Shown here: one piece after another, positions 1 through 9,789 of the stretch
Layout of the letters: the number at the start of each line of letters is the position of its first letter
How positions within the stretch are numbered: the stretch's first letter is position 1
Notes under the pieces: model-generated
The model's database searches: none
Told to the model about the DNA's origin: nothing
What the model saw: only the letters and a program-made list of their open reading frames with translations
NCBI GenBank assembly: GCA_040882255.1
Contig: JBBEBP010000011.1
Location: 186,001 to 250,000, forward strand
Direction: 5' to 3'
Length of the DNA: 64,000 nt
Source: PWQG01 sp040882255
Lineage (GTDB): Bacteria > Pseudomonadota > Gammaproteobacteria > Pseudomonadales > Pseudohongiellaceae
Made by a program: the position numbers and the translations under genes

Positions 1-1
1 A

Positions 2-895
2 TCCAAAGTGATGTTCAAGGGGCGGGCGGTTACCGTACAGAATCTGGCGGAATTTGATTTCAGCAAGGCTGACATCGGTCTTTTCTCTGCGGGAGGAAGT
101 ATCTCCGACGAGTATGCCGGGAAAGCGGGCAAGGCCGGCTGTATCGTCATCGACAACACGTCGCGGTTCCGCTATGAGGAGGACATTCCGCTGGTCGTGC
201 CGGAAGTCAATCCGGAAGCGATTGCCGGGTATACCACCCGAAACATCATCGCCAATCCCAACTGCTCGACCATCCAGATGCTGGTGGCACTGAAGCCCCT
301 GCATGACCGGGCGGGGATAACGCGGATCAATGTGGCGACCTATCAGGCCGTCTCCGGGACGGGCAAGAACGCCATCGAGGAACTGGCGGGACAGACGGCG
401 GCGCTGCTGAATGGCAAGGAGGTCGAATGCAAGGTCTATCCCAAGCAGATCGCTTTCAATGCGCTGCCGCATATTGACGACTTCCAGGACAACGGCTATA
501 CCAAGGAAGAGATGAAGATGGTCTGGGAGACCCACAAGATCTTTGGTGACGAAAGCATCGGGGTCAATCCGACCTGTGTGCGGGTGCCTGTGTTCTACTC
601 GCATTCGGAAGCCGTTCATATCGAGACGCGCGATGCGCTGAGCGAGGACGACGTGTACAGCCTGCTGGCGGCGGCGCCCGGCGTGAAAGTTCTGGACGAG
701 CGCCGTGACGGCGGGTATCCGACAGCGGTCACTGACTCGGCCGGCAAGGACGAGGTGTTTGTCGGACGTATACGCAAGGACATTACACATCCCAATGGCA
801 TGAACCTGTGGATTGTCGGCGACAACGTTCGTAAAGGTGCCGCATTGAACTCGATCCAGATTGCCGAAGTGTTGATAAAAGACTACTTATCGTGA
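2..895 (+). CDS. asd: Aspartate-semialdehyde dehydrogenase (5' partial)
   Basis: It reduces aspartyl phosphate to aspartate semialdehyde, the branch point to lysine/diaminopimelate, threonine and methionine. The frame is open from base 2, so the gene starts outside the window; about 40 N-terminal residues, including the NADP-binding glycine loop, are missing compared with the usual ~340 aa. The catalytic Cys lies in NPNCST (codon 263-265), and the FNALPHI, FYSHSE and NLWIVGDN blocks typical of the family are present. The sequence resembles the shorter (~340 aa) class of Asd rather than the E. coli 367 aa class. It sits upstream of fimV, as in many pseudomonads. A GC-rich hairpin follows it. 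Confidence 0.95.
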   Translation, partial: SKVMFKGRAVTVQNLAEFDFSKADIGLFSAGGSISDEYAGKAGKAGCIVIDNTSRFRYEEDIPLVVPEVNPEAIAGYTTRNIIANPNCSTIQMLVALKPLHDRAGITRINVATYQAVSGTGKNAIEELAGQTAALLNGKEVECKVYPKQIAFNALPHIDDFQDNGYTKEEMKMVWETHKIFGDESIGVNPTCVRVPVFYSHSEAVHIETRDALSEDDVYSLLAAAPGVKVLDERRDGGYPTAVTDSAGKDEVFVGRIRKDITHPNGMNLWIVGDNVRKGAALNSIQIAEVLIKDYLS

Positions 896-932
896 ATACT
901 TGCGGTACTATTCTGGAGGCTCTCTAGCCACG

Positions 933-964
933 CCCGGCGGAGCAGGTACTGACTCGCCGGGTTT
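933..964 (+). terminator. Probable weak intrinsic terminator after asd
   Basis: A perfect 7 bp stem CCCGGCG (933-939) / CGCCGGG (955-961) with a 15 nt loop is followed by only three T residues. It lies between asd and fimV on the same strand, so it may attenuate rather than stop transcription. Confidence 0.4.
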
Positions 965-1036
965 CTGGATTCCGGGTGGATGGAACAGAAGGACACCTCT
1001 AATAACAATCAGGAAGACCATGACAGAGGCGGCCAC

Positions 1037-3871
1037 ATGCTGAGAAAGCTCATCATATTCCTCGCGACAGTTGTCGTGCTGGCCGCGACACACGCAAGGG
1101 CGTTGGGCCTGGGTGACATCACGCTGGAGTCAGCGCTGAATCAGCCGCTATCGGCGCGCATCGAATTGTTGCAGACCGCCGGTGTGCGCATGGAAGACAT
1201 CCGCGTGCAGATGGCTTCCGCCAGGGATTTCGAGCGCTTCTCCCTGGATCGTCCCTATCACCTGGATTCCATCCGTTTCAACGTTCGTGAAGCCGGGCCC
1301 GGTGACGAGCGGCCCTACATCGAGCTCAGCAGTACCAGCCCCATCCGTGAACCCTACCTGAGTTTTGTGCTTGACACGCGCTGGTCGAGTGGTCGAGTGC
1401 TGGCGGAATACACCGTATTGCTGGATCCGCCATCCTTTGCCAATGACGGTGTGGTGCAGGCTCCCCAGCCACCGGCCGCGACCCGTTTTGAAGCGCCGCA
1501 ACAGCCTGCCGAAGAGCCGTCGGCGGCTGGCCAGGAGGCGCCGGAAAATACCAGCGAACCGTCGCCGGCTCCGGACCGGCAGAGTGAACTTTCGGCATCC
1601 TCTGCGGAAGCCGCTGATGTATCCGGCGCTTCCGCGGTCAACAGCGGTTCCTCCGACACTCCTGCCGCAGAGCAGCGTTTCGCCGATACAGCCCGCACTG
1701 TCGAAATCGACGGGGATGACACCCTTTGGGATGTGGCGCTGCAGGTACGACCGGACGATAGCGTCAGCGTCCAGCAGACCATGCTTGCCCTGCAGCGCCT
1801 CAACCCGGAAGCGTTCATCAACGGCAATATCAATCTGGTCCGGCGGGGCGCAGTGTTGCGCGTGCCGGACGCGGACGGTGTGCGTGAGATGAGCAATGCG
1901 GAGGCGATTTCCGAAGTGGGTCGCCAGAACCGTATGTTCGAGGATCGGCGTGATGCGCCGCTCGGCTCCGAGCCGCTGGCCGCGCCACCTGCAGAAGACG
2001 ATGGCGGGGCTTCCGGTGACGGCGAACTCAGCGTGGTCAGCGTGGATGAGGAAAGCCGTGAGGAAGCCGATACTGCCAACGCGGATGCGGCCGCCGGAGA
2101 GCGACTGCAGGAACTCGATGACCGCATCGAATCGCTTGAGGATGAGCTCGCGGTCAGCCGGGAAGAGGTGGACCGGGTTGAGCGCGAGAACGAAGAGCTG
2201 GGTGATCGCCTTTCGATGCTGGAGGAGCAGATCGAGTCGGCGCGGGAGATCATCCGGTTGCGGGATATGGAGCTGGCCCAGTTGCAGGAATCCCTGGCCT
2301 CGGATAACGACAGCGGTGAGTCTCGTGATGCCGGCGATGACCAACAGGAGGGCGCCTCGCCCTCTCCGACGGTGATCATGGCATCGGATGCTCCGCTGCC
2401 ACAGCGGATCATGAATATGGTCCTGGCCAACCCGATGGTGTTGGGCGCGATTCTGGCGCTGGTGGTGGCATTGCTGGTACTGTTGCTGATTCGCCGCAAC
2501 AAGGCCAAGCAGGCCGAGCTGGCGGACGAGCAGCATGGGCAGGACGATGAAGACGAGCTGGATTTCTCTGGCGTGGGTACGGCTGCGGCATCGGATGCTG
2601 GCGACGACGGTGACAGAGACGATGACCCGGATGATGACGACGATACGGAGGCGCGGGAAGGCGGATACCGTGGTTCCCGTCAGCCATTCGAGGAATACGA
2701 GGATGATGACGAGCTGGTTGACGAGCTGCGCAGCTTCAATGAGCAGGGCGAACAGGCGCTGGTCTCCGAGGAGCTGGATGACCTGCTGGCCGAGGTGGAT
2801 GCCCTGAGCAGACAGGAGCAACACGAGGGTGCGCGCAAACTGCTTGAAGATGCCATTGTGGCCGACCCGAACCGTCAGGAATTGCGAGTCCGTCTGCTGG
2901 AGGTGCTGGTCGCGCAGAAAGATCTCGAGACGTTCCGCCTGCAGGAGTCGGAACTGGGTACTGTGAAGAACATCGCATTGCAGCACCGCGTGCAGACCCT
3001 GCGGGAGCAGGTCGCCGCACTGGAGTCTGGTGACGACGTAGAGGCTGAAGCGCTACAGGAGCATGATGACACCGGGACGCCAGCGGAAGAGCGGACCGGA
3101 GGCGAGGACGAGGATTTTGATTTCGATCTCGATCTTGATCTCGATGATGAAGAACCGGAATCGGATTCCGGGCAGCCGGGACGTGAAGAACCCTCTCACT
3201 CCCGGGCAGAAGCCGGACAGCCAACAGACGATACTGATGCCGATACCGGAAGCGACGAAGCACCGGAGGAGGCTGAACGGGAATCTTCTCCGGAAGCTCC
3301 GTCAGAAGAGGAATCTGCTGCGGACGAGGACTTCGAGTTTGATTTTGACCTCGATCTGGAGCCGGAGCCGGAAACAAAAGCAGAAAGCGGATCGGAGCGG
3401 GAGGAGTTGAACCTCGCGGATGAGGAGCCTGAACCGGCGCCGGAGCGTGGGGAGAGTGACGAGCCGCAGAACGATGCCGGCACCGAAGATGCTGATCGCC
3501 AGGAAGATGAGGATTTCGAATTCTCCCTTGATGACTTCGCGCTGGATGCCGAAACCGATACTGCCGAAACCGGTGGTGCTGAAGACCGGTCGGTCACCGA
3601 GAGGGAAGCGGCCTCGGGCGATGAGCAGACCGACCCCTTTGCGGACCTGAGTTTCTCGGACAGTGACGCTGAGGAACAGGCGGACGAGTCCGAAGACGAG
3701 TTCGAGTTCCTGTCGGATACGGACGAGGCGGCCACCAAGCTGGATCTGGCCCGTGCCTATATCGATATGGGCGACATGGAAGGGGCACGCGAAATTCTCG
3801 ACGAGGTCATCGAAGAGGGCACTGAAGCGCAGGCCAACGATGCCCGACAGCTGATCGACAGACTGGACTGA
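1037..3871 (+). CDS. fimV: FimV-family peptidoglycan-binding membrane protein
   Basis: FimV is an inner-membrane scaffold needed in Pseudomonas for type IV pilus secretin assembly and twitching. The chosen ATG (AGAGG 8 nt upstream) begins a signal peptide MLRKLIIFLATVVVLAATHA; an upstream in-frame ATG at 980 would put 19 hydrophilic residues before it. In order: the conserved FimV N-terminal domain (LGLGDITLESALNQPL), a Pro/Ala/Ser-rich linker, a LysM-like segment (TVEIDGDDTLWDVA), a coiled coil (~365-435), one transmembrane helix (~485-505), a long very acidic cytoplasmic part, and the C-terminal FimV/TPR-like motif (ATKLDLARAYIDMGD). At 944 aa it matches the family. The acidic part carries repeated DEDFEF-like blocks. 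Confidence 0.93.
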   Translation: MLRKLIIFLATVVVLAATHARALGLGDITLESALNQPLSARIELLQTAGVRMEDIRVQMASARDFERFSLDRPYHLDSIRFNVREAGPGDERPYIELSSTSPIREPYLSFVLDTRWSSGRVLAEYTVLLDPPSFANDGVVQAPQPPAATRFEAPQQPAEEPSAAGQEAPENTSEPSPAPDRQSELSASSAEAADVSGASAVNSGSSDTPAAEQRFADTARTVEIDGDDTLWDVALQVRPDDSVSVQQTMLALQRLNPEAFINGNINLVRRGAVLRVPDADGVREMSNAEAISEVGRQNRMFEDRRDAPLGSEPLAAPPAEDDGGASGDGELSVVSVDEESREEADTANADAAAGERLQELDDRIESLEDELAVSREEVDRVERENEELGDRLSMLEEQIESAREIIRLRDMELAQLQESLASDNDSGESRDAGDDQQEGASPSPTVIMASDAPLPQRIMNMVLANPMVLGAILALVVALLVLLLIRRNKAKQAELADEQHGQDDEDELDFSGVGTAAASDAGDDGDRDDDPDDDDDTEAREGGYRGSRQPFEEYEDDDELVDELRSFNEQGEQALVSEELDDLLAEVDALSRQEQHEGARKLLEDAIVADPNRQELRVRLLEVLVAQKDLETFRLQESELGTVKNIALQHRVQTLREQVAALESGDDVEAEALQEHDDTGTPAEERTGGEDEDFDFDLDLDLDDEEPESDSGQPGREEPSHSRAEAGQPTDDTDADTGSDEAPEEAERESSPEAPSEEESAADEDFEFDFDLDLEPEPETKAESGSEREELNLADEEPEPAPERGESDEPQNDAGTEDADRQEDEDFEFSLDDFALDAETDTAETGGAEDRSVTEREAASGDEQTDPFADLSFSDSDAEEQADESEDEFEFLSDTDEAATKLDLARAYIDMGDMEGAREILDEVIEEGTEAQANDARQLIDRLD

Positions 3872-3883
3872 TCGTCGCCGCCG

Positions 3884-4750
3884 ATGTCTGATCCAGTCTT
3901 CTCTTCAGATTCAGGCGCTTCCGGCCCGGCCCGTATTGCGCTGGAAGTCGAATATGACGGTGCGAATTTCCATGGCTGGCAGCGCCAGTCCTCACCGCAG
4001 CTGCCCACCGTGCAGGGAGCGATGGAAAAGGCGTTGTCGCAGGTTGCGGACTATCCGATACAGTTGATCTGCGCCGGGCGCACCGATACAGGTGTGCACG
4101 CCACTGCGCAGGTGGTTCACTTCGATGCTGCGGTGGACCGCGGCGCCAGAGCCTGGCTTCGCGGTGGCAACAGCCTGCTGCCCGCCGGTGTTCGCATACA
4201 TTGGGCACGGACGGTGGATGATACTTTTCATGCCCGGTTTTCTGCACTATCCCGACGGTACCGGTATGTGATACTGGAATCCGACGTGGCGCCGGCGCTG
4301 CTGTCCCGGCAGGTGACCCATGTACGGGGTCACCTGGATACCGGGGCGATGCAGCGTGCCGCCGACGCGCTGCCGGGTGAACATGATTTCAGTGCTTTTC
4401 GCGCCGCCGGCTGCCAGTCTCGCAGTCCGTTTCGCTACGTCAGTCATCTGCGGGTGTTCCGGCAGGGCTGTTTCGTGGTCATCGACATCGCCGCCAACGC
4501 GTTTCTCCAGCATATGGTGCGCAATATTGCCGGGACATTGATCACTGTCGGGCTGGGGCAGCGCGACTGTGACTGGCCGGGGCAACTACTGGCCGGGCGG
4601 GACCGCCGGCGGTCGGCTGCCACCGCCAGTCCGGCGGGCCTGTACCTGGTGGCGGTAGACTACCCGAAGGCCTTCGGTCTGCCCGAGGCTGCTTCGGGTC
4701 CTTTCTTTCTGGACATCGAGGCATCCGGCAAGACGCCGCCGGCATCCTGA
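3884..4750 (+). CDS. truA: tRNA pseudouridine(38-40) synthase TruA
   Basis: It converts U38, U39 and U40 in the anticodon stem-loop of many tRNAs to pseudouridine. The catalytic Asp68 is in the signature AGRTDTGVHA; other family blocks are VEYDGANFHGWQRQ near the N-terminus and FLQHMVRNIAG towards the C-terminus. The length, 288 aa, is typical. It starts 12 bp after fimV, consistent with co-transcription and with the conserved fimV-truA-trpF order in Pseudomonas. Nothing unusual is seen in the protein. Confidence 0.97.
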   Translation: MSDPVFSSDSGASGPARIALEVEYDGANFHGWQRQSSPQLPTVQGAMEKALSQVADYPIQLICAGRTDTGVHATAQVVHFDAAVDRGARAWLRGGNSLLPAGVRIHWARTVDDTFHARFSALSRRYRYVILESDVAPALLSRQVTHVRGHLDTGAMQRAADALPGEHDFSAFRAAGCQSRSPFRYVSHLRVFRQGCFVVIDIAANAFLQHMVRNIAGTLITVGLGQRDCDWPGQLLAGRDRRRSAATASPAGLYLVAVDYPKAFGLPEAASGPFFLDIEASGKTPPAS

Positions 4751-4784
4751 ACGGTCCAGAGTCCACCCGGACAGGGCGCGTATC

Positions 4785-4793
4785 TGCTAGAAT
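4785..4793 (+). promoter_or_regulatory. Candidate extended -10 promoter upstream of trpF
   Basis: TGCTAGAAT (extended -10, hexamer at 4788-4793) has no convincing -35 element. It overlaps the ATG at 4792, which argues that translation of trpF starts further down at GTG 4819. Similar TGnTAGAAT boxes occur before accD. Confidence 0.4.
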
Positions 4794-4818
4794 GGCTGAT
4801 TTTCGGACGTATGCACAC

Positions 4819-5466
4819 GTGACCAGAACCCGAACCAAAATCTGTGGACTCACCAGACCGGAAGATGCCAGGCTGGCCGCCACCCTCGGCGCCGATGCCT
4901 TGGGGGTGGTGTTCTATGCCGGTAGCCGGCGCGCCGTTACCCTGGAGCAGGCTCGTGCGATCCGTGATGTGGTGCCGGCCATGACCACGCTGGTGGCCCT
5001 GTTCGTGGATCCTGATCCCGCCGAGGTGCGGGCGGTGCTGGATGCGGTGTCGCCCGACTGTCTGCAATTCCACGGTGATGAGCCGGTGTCGTTCTGTGAA
5101 TCGTTCGGCAGACCGTACATGAAAGCGCTACGGGTGCGCCCGGATCTTGATGTACAGCGCGCGGCCCGGACCTATCCGTCTGCCAGTGCCATCCTGCTTG
5201 ATGCCTGGCATCCGACAGAGGCCGGGGGAACCGGACGGCAGTTCGACTGGCAGGTCGCCCGGGATCTCAGTGCAGAACTGCCCGATCGGGTGGTGTTGGC
5301 AGGGGGGCTGTCGCCGGATAATGTCGCGGAAGCCATCAGACTGGTCGATCCATGGGCGGTTGACGTATCCAGTGGCGTAGAAAGCGCGCCCGGCATCAAG
5401 AGTCCGGACAGACTGAACCAATTTTTCAGAGAGGTATATCGTGTCCACGCTGCAGATGATGAATGA
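4819..5466 (+). CDS. trpF: Phosphoribosylanthranilate isomerase
   Basis: It performs the Amadori rearrangement of N-(5'-phosphoribosyl)anthranilate to CdRP, the third step of tryptophan synthesis. The conserved KICGLTRPEDA block with its catalytic Cys opens the protein; GVVFY, QFHGDE and LAGGLSPDNV (phosphate binding) follow in TIM-barrel order. It is a stand-alone TrpF, not fused to TrpC. The longest frame begins at ATG 4792, but that codon lies in a likely -10 box, so I prefer GTG 4819, which gives an N-terminus MTRTRTKICG of family length (215 aa). No strong ribosome site supports either start. The 3' end overlaps trpB by 26 bp. Confidence 0.92.
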   Translation: MTRTRTKICGLTRPEDARLAATLGADALGVVFYAGSRRAVTLEQARAIRDVVPAMTTLVALFVDPDPAEVRAVLDAVSPDCLQFHGDEPVSFCESFGRPYMKALRVRPDLDVQRAARTYPSASAILLDAWHPTEAGGTGRQFDWQVARDLSAELPDRVVLAGGLSPDNVAEAIRLVDPWAVDVSSGVESAPGIKSPDRLNQFFREVYRVHAADDE

Positions 5467-6676
5467 GCCGGATTCCGGCAAGACAACCGGCAAGCCCGGC
5501 GAGGACGGTCATTTTGGCCCCTATGGCGGTATTTTCGTCGGGGAGACCCTGATGGAAGCCGTCGAGGAACTGGACAAGGTCTATAAGCAGCTCTCGGCCG
5601 ATCCTGAATTCTGGGCGACCTATGACCGGGACCTGCGCCACTATGTGGGGCGCCCTTCGCCGCTGTACGAGGCAGAACGTCTCAGTGCTCACTTCGGCGG
5701 CGCGCGCATTGTGCTCAAACGGGAGGATCTGAATCATACCGGCGCCCACAAGATCAACAACACGATTGGACAGGCGCTGCTGGCAAAGTTCATGGGCAAG
5801 ACGCGGATCATCGCCGAGACCGGTGCCGGACAGCATGGCGTGGCGACTGCTACCGTTGCCGCGCGTCTGGGGCTGGAATGCCATGTCTACATGGGGGCCG
5901 ATGATGTCCAGCGACAGTCGGCCAATGTCTACAGGATGAAGCTGCTGGGAGCCAATGTCGTGGCGGTCGACTCCGGCAGCCGCACCCTGAAGGATGCCAT
6001 GAACGAGGCCCTGCGCGACTGGGCCACCAACGTGGACGACACCTACTACATCATCGGCACCGTGGCCGGCCCGCATCCCTATCCGACGCTGGTGCGGGAC
6101 TTCCAGTGCGTGATCGGACGTGAAGCCCGGGCGCAATCACTGGAAGAATACGGACGTCTGCCTGATGCGCTGGTGGCCTGCGTCGGGGGCGGATCCAACG
6201 CCATCGGCCTGTTCCATCCGATGCTGGAAGACAGTGATGTCGAAATGTACGGGGTCGAGGCCGGTGGCGACGGCGTGGAAACCGGGCGTCATGCCGCGCC
6301 ATTGTCGGCCGGCCGGCCCGGCGTGTTGCATGGCAACCGCACCTACCTGATGACCGACGAGGCGGGGCAGATCCTGCCCACCCATTCGGTATCCGCAGGA
6401 CTGGATTATCCCGGTGTGGGACCTGAACATGCGTGGCTGAAGGATACCGGCCGGGTGCACTATGTTTCGGTGACCGATGACGAGGCGCTGGATGCCTTCC
6501 GTCTGCTGACCCGCAAGGAAGGCATCATCCCGGCGCTGGAAACCAGTCATGCCCTGGCGTGGGCCGGCCGTATGGCGGCCGATCTGCCGCGTGACAAAAT
6601 CATCGTCGTGAATCTCTCCGGCAGGGGAGACAAGGATATTCATACAGTGGCAAGCCTGGACGGCATCAGCCTCTGA
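5441..6676 (+). CDS. trpB: Tryptophan synthase beta chain
   Basis: The beta subunit condenses indole with serine using pyridoxal phosphate. Lys104 in NHTGAHKINNT is the expected Schiff-base lysine; GAGQHGVATAT and the phosphate-binding GGGSNA loop are also present. The start is GTG, preceded by AGAGAGG at 7 nt, inside the end of trpF, so the two are translationally coupled. An ATG at 5456 is a weaker alternative. At 411 aa it is the normal TrpB1 type. It works with trpA, 25 bp downstream; the earlier genes trpE, trpG, trpD and trpC are not in the window. Confidence 0.97.
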   Translation: MSTLQMMNEPDSGKTTGKPGEDGHFGPYGGIFVGETLMEAVEELDKVYKQLSADPEFWATYDRDLRHYVGRPSPLYEAERLSAHFGGARIVLKREDLNHTGAHKINNTIGQALLAKFMGKTRIIAETGAGQHGVATATVAARLGLECHVYMGADDVQRQSANVYRMKLLGANVVAVDSGSRTLKDAMNEALRDWATNVDDTYYIIGTVAGPHPYPTLVRDFQCVIGREARAQSLEEYGRLPDALVACVGGGSNAIGLFHPMLEDSDVEMYGVEAGGDGVETGRHAAPLSAGRPGVLHGNRTYLMTDEAGQILPTHSVSAGLDYPGVGPEHAWLKDTGRVHYVSVTDDEALDAFRLLTRKEGIIPALETSHALAWAGRMAADLPRDKIIVVNLSGRGDKDIHTVASLDGISL

Positions 6677-6701
6677 CAGACAACGGAAAGGAAAAACAGG
6701 A

Positions 6702-7517
6702 ATGAGTCGAATAACTCCGGTGGTGGAGGCGCTGCAGTCGCAGGGCCGGCGGGCACTGATTCCCTACCTGGTGGCGGGGGATCCGGACATCCCCACCACA
6801 TTGGCATTGATGCATGAACTGGTGCGGCAGGGCGCCGACATCATTGAATTGGGCATGCCCTTCAGCGATCCCTCGTCCGACGGGCCGGTGATCCAGCTGG
6901 GTGCCGAACGGGCACTGGCTGCGGGCATGACCCTGTCCGGCGTGCTGGACCTGGTGGCACGGTTCCGGGAGTCCGATACCGATACGCCCGTCGTGTTGAT
7001 GGGATACACCAATCCGGTGGAAATTACGGGGTACCAGGCATTCGCACGCCGGGCCGCCGCTTCGGGTGTTGACGGCGTCCTGCTTGTGGACCTGCCGGTG
7101 GGCGAGGCCGATGACTGGCTGGCGGCCAGCCGGGAGCAGGAGCTGGACACCATATTCCTGGTGGCGCCCACCACTCCGGCCTCGCGAGTCGAAGCCATCT
7201 GCCGGCACTCCAGCGGCTATCTGTACTATGTTTCACTCAAAGGGGTGACCGGCGCGGCACTGTCCGACCCCCGGGTCATTGAAGCCAGAGTGAAGGAGTT
7301 GAAGACGCAGACGGAATTGCCGGTGATGGTCGGTTTCGGGATCAAGGATGAAGAGAGTGCTGTCGCCATGGCGTCCGCCTCCGACGGAATCATTATCGGC
7401 AGCGCGATCGTCGGGCGAATCGCGGAGCTGGGCGGGGGCGAGCCGAATCCGGATGCCATCCGCGAAACTCTGTCACTGGTGGGCCGTATACGCTCGGCAA
7501 TCGATCATCGCGGATGA
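6702..7517 (+). CDS. trpA: Tryptophan synthase alpha chain
   Basis: It cleaves indole-3-glycerol phosphate and channels indole to TrpB. The signature IIELGMPFSDPSSDGP contains the catalytic Glu and the conserved Asp region; the phosphate-gripping GFGIKDE and GSAIVGRI motifs close the TIM barrel. Length 271 aa is typical. The ATG is preceded by an AGGAAAAACAGGA-like purine stretch. It follows trpB closely and is followed after 42 bp by accD, the gene order seen in Pseudomonas relatives and Chromatiales. Confidence 0.97.
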   Translation: MSRITPVVEALQSQGRRALIPYLVAGDPDIPTTLALMHELVRQGADIIELGMPFSDPSSDGPVIQLGAERALAAGMTLSGVLDLVARFRESDTDTPVVLMGYTNPVEITGYQAFARRAAASGVDGVLLVDLPVGEADDWLAASREQELDTIFLVAPTTPASRVEAICRHSSGYLYYVSLKGVTGAALSDPRVIEARVKELKTQTELPVMVGFGIKDEESAVAMASASDGIIIGSAIVGRIAELGGGEPNPDAIRETLSLVGRIRSAIDHRG

Positions 7518-7523
7518 TAGAAT
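7494..7523 (+). promoter_or_regulatory. Candidate promoter for accD
   Basis: An extended -10 TGATAGAAT (hexamer 7518-7523) lies at the trpA stop codon. A -35-like TCGGCA (7494-7499, 4 of 6 matches) is 18 bp upstream. This could give accD expression independent of the trp genes. Called by eye only. Confidence 0.4.
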
Positions 7524-7559
7524 GTCCTTCTTTGTTGAATGGTGGTACAGGGAACCCCT

Positions 7560-8453
<894 letters not shown>

Positions 8454-8456
8454 GGC

Positions 8457-9773
8457 GTGACTCCTTCTTCACCGGATACCCGACCCGACACGCTACCGCA
8501 ATGGTTGATGCGGCTGGAATCCCTGCATCCCAGTGAGATTGACCTGGGGCTGGATCGGGTCAGCGCCGTTGCCGGCCGCCTGGGTCTGACGAGCGGCTTC
8601 CCCTGTCTGATCACGGTGGCCGGCACCAACGGCAAGGGTTCCTGCGTGGCGGCCATGGAGGCCCTCCTGCTGGAGCAGGGTCACTCGGTCGGCGCCTACA
8701 CTTCACCACACCTGCTCCGTTATAACGAGCGAATACGCATCGATGGCCATGAGGCGGAAGACGCGGCAATCTGCCGGGCGTTCGGGCAGATCGAGCGGGC
8801 GCGCGGCGAGATTTCCCTGACCTATTTCGAGTTCGGCACCCTGGCAGCGTTGTTGCTGTTCCGCGAGGCCCGACCCGACGTGGTGGTGCTGGAGACGGGG
8901 TTGGGCGGGCGTCTGGATGCGGTCAACATCCTGGATGCGGATGTGGCCGTGATTTCCAGCATCGGGCTGGATCACCAGCAATGGCTGGGTGACGACCGGG
9001 AGACGATCGGTCGCGAAAAAGCCGGTATTTTCCGGCGTGGCCACCCCGTTGTCTGCGTGGAGCCTGATCCTCCGTATTCCGTGATCGAAGCCGCCCGCAC
9101 GCTGGATTGCCCCTGGTACGGACCGGAGGGAAAGCTGCAATGGCAGCAGCATGGCGTACAGTGGTCATGGCAGGGAGAGGACCTCGGGGGGCAGACGCTG
9201 GTCCTGGACGGGCTGCCGCTACCCGGTCTTGCGCTTTCCAATGTGGCCGCAGCGTTGCAGGCCCTGGTATTGACACCGTATCGGCCCAATGCGGCCGTGG
9301 TGAAAAGGGTGTTGCCGGAATTGCAGCTGGCCGGAAGACGGCAGCGCCTGTTCGATACCAGGCATCGACGCCATGTGTTGCTGGATGTGGCGCACAATGA
9401 ACAAGCGGCGCAGGCCCTGGCCCGGGCATTGCAGCAGCTGGAGTGGCCGGGCCGCATTCATGTGGTGCTTGCCATGATGGCTGACAAGGATCACGCTGCG
9501 TTCTACAGGGCTTTAGAATCCGGGATCGATTTCTGGTATATTACCCGCGTCGAACAGCCGCGATGTCTGCCGGCGGAATCGTTGCTCGGCCGCCTCGAGG
9601 CACTGGGAGCAACAGCGGTACGCGGTCCCTATGCCGATGTCCCGGCAGCTTATGACGATGCCTGCCGACTATCCGGGGCCGATGACCTGATTCTGGTGTG
9701 CGGCTCTTTTTTCACGGTGTCCGCCATGATGCAGATGGCCGGTACGCTATTCACTCCCGATCCGGAGCGCTGA
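8457..9773 (+). CDS. folC: Bifunctional folylpolyglutamate synthase / dihydrofolate synthase
   Basis: FolC adds glutamate to dihydropteroate and then further gamma-glutamates to folates. The ATP-binding P-loop ITVAGTNGKGSC (residues ~48-59) and the folate-site motif SPHLLRYNERIRI are evident, with LETGLGGRLDAVN and LLDVAHNE further on, all as in Mur-ligase-like FolC. The likely start is GTG, 3 bp after the accD stop; no ATG gives a better family fit. The 438 aa length is usual. The accD-folC-dedD-cvpA-purF order is the same as in E. coli. Confidence 0.95.
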   Translation: MTPSSPDTRPDTLPQWLMRLESLHPSEIDLGLDRVSAVAGRLGLTSGFPCLITVAGTNGKGSCVAAMEALLLEQGHSVGAYTSPHLLRYNERIRIDGHEAEDAAICRAFGQIERARGEISLTYFEFGTLAALLLFREARPDVVVLETGLGGRLDAVNILDADVAVISSIGLDHQQWLGDDRETIGREKAGIFRRGHPVVCVEPDPPYSVIEAARTLDCPWYGPEGKLQWQQHGVQWSWQGEDLGGQTLVLDGLPLPGLALSNVAAALQALVLTPYRPNAAVVKRVLPELQLAGRRQRLFDTRHRRHVLLDVAHNEQAAQALARALQQLEWPGRIHVVLAMMADKDHAAFYRALESGIDFWYITRVEQPRCLPAESLLGRLEALGATAVRGPYADVPAAYDDACRLSGADDLILVCGSFFTVSAMMQMAGTLFTPDPER

Positions 9774-9789
9774 GAGGCAGAGGAACGGC

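Noticed and set aside
1148..2986. Minus-strand open frame opposite fimV
   Set aside because: Shadow of a clear FimV coding sequence; no ribosome site or family resemblance.
4750..4820. Possible trp attenuator before trpF
   Set aside because: No Trp-rich leader peptide or competing hairpins are visible.
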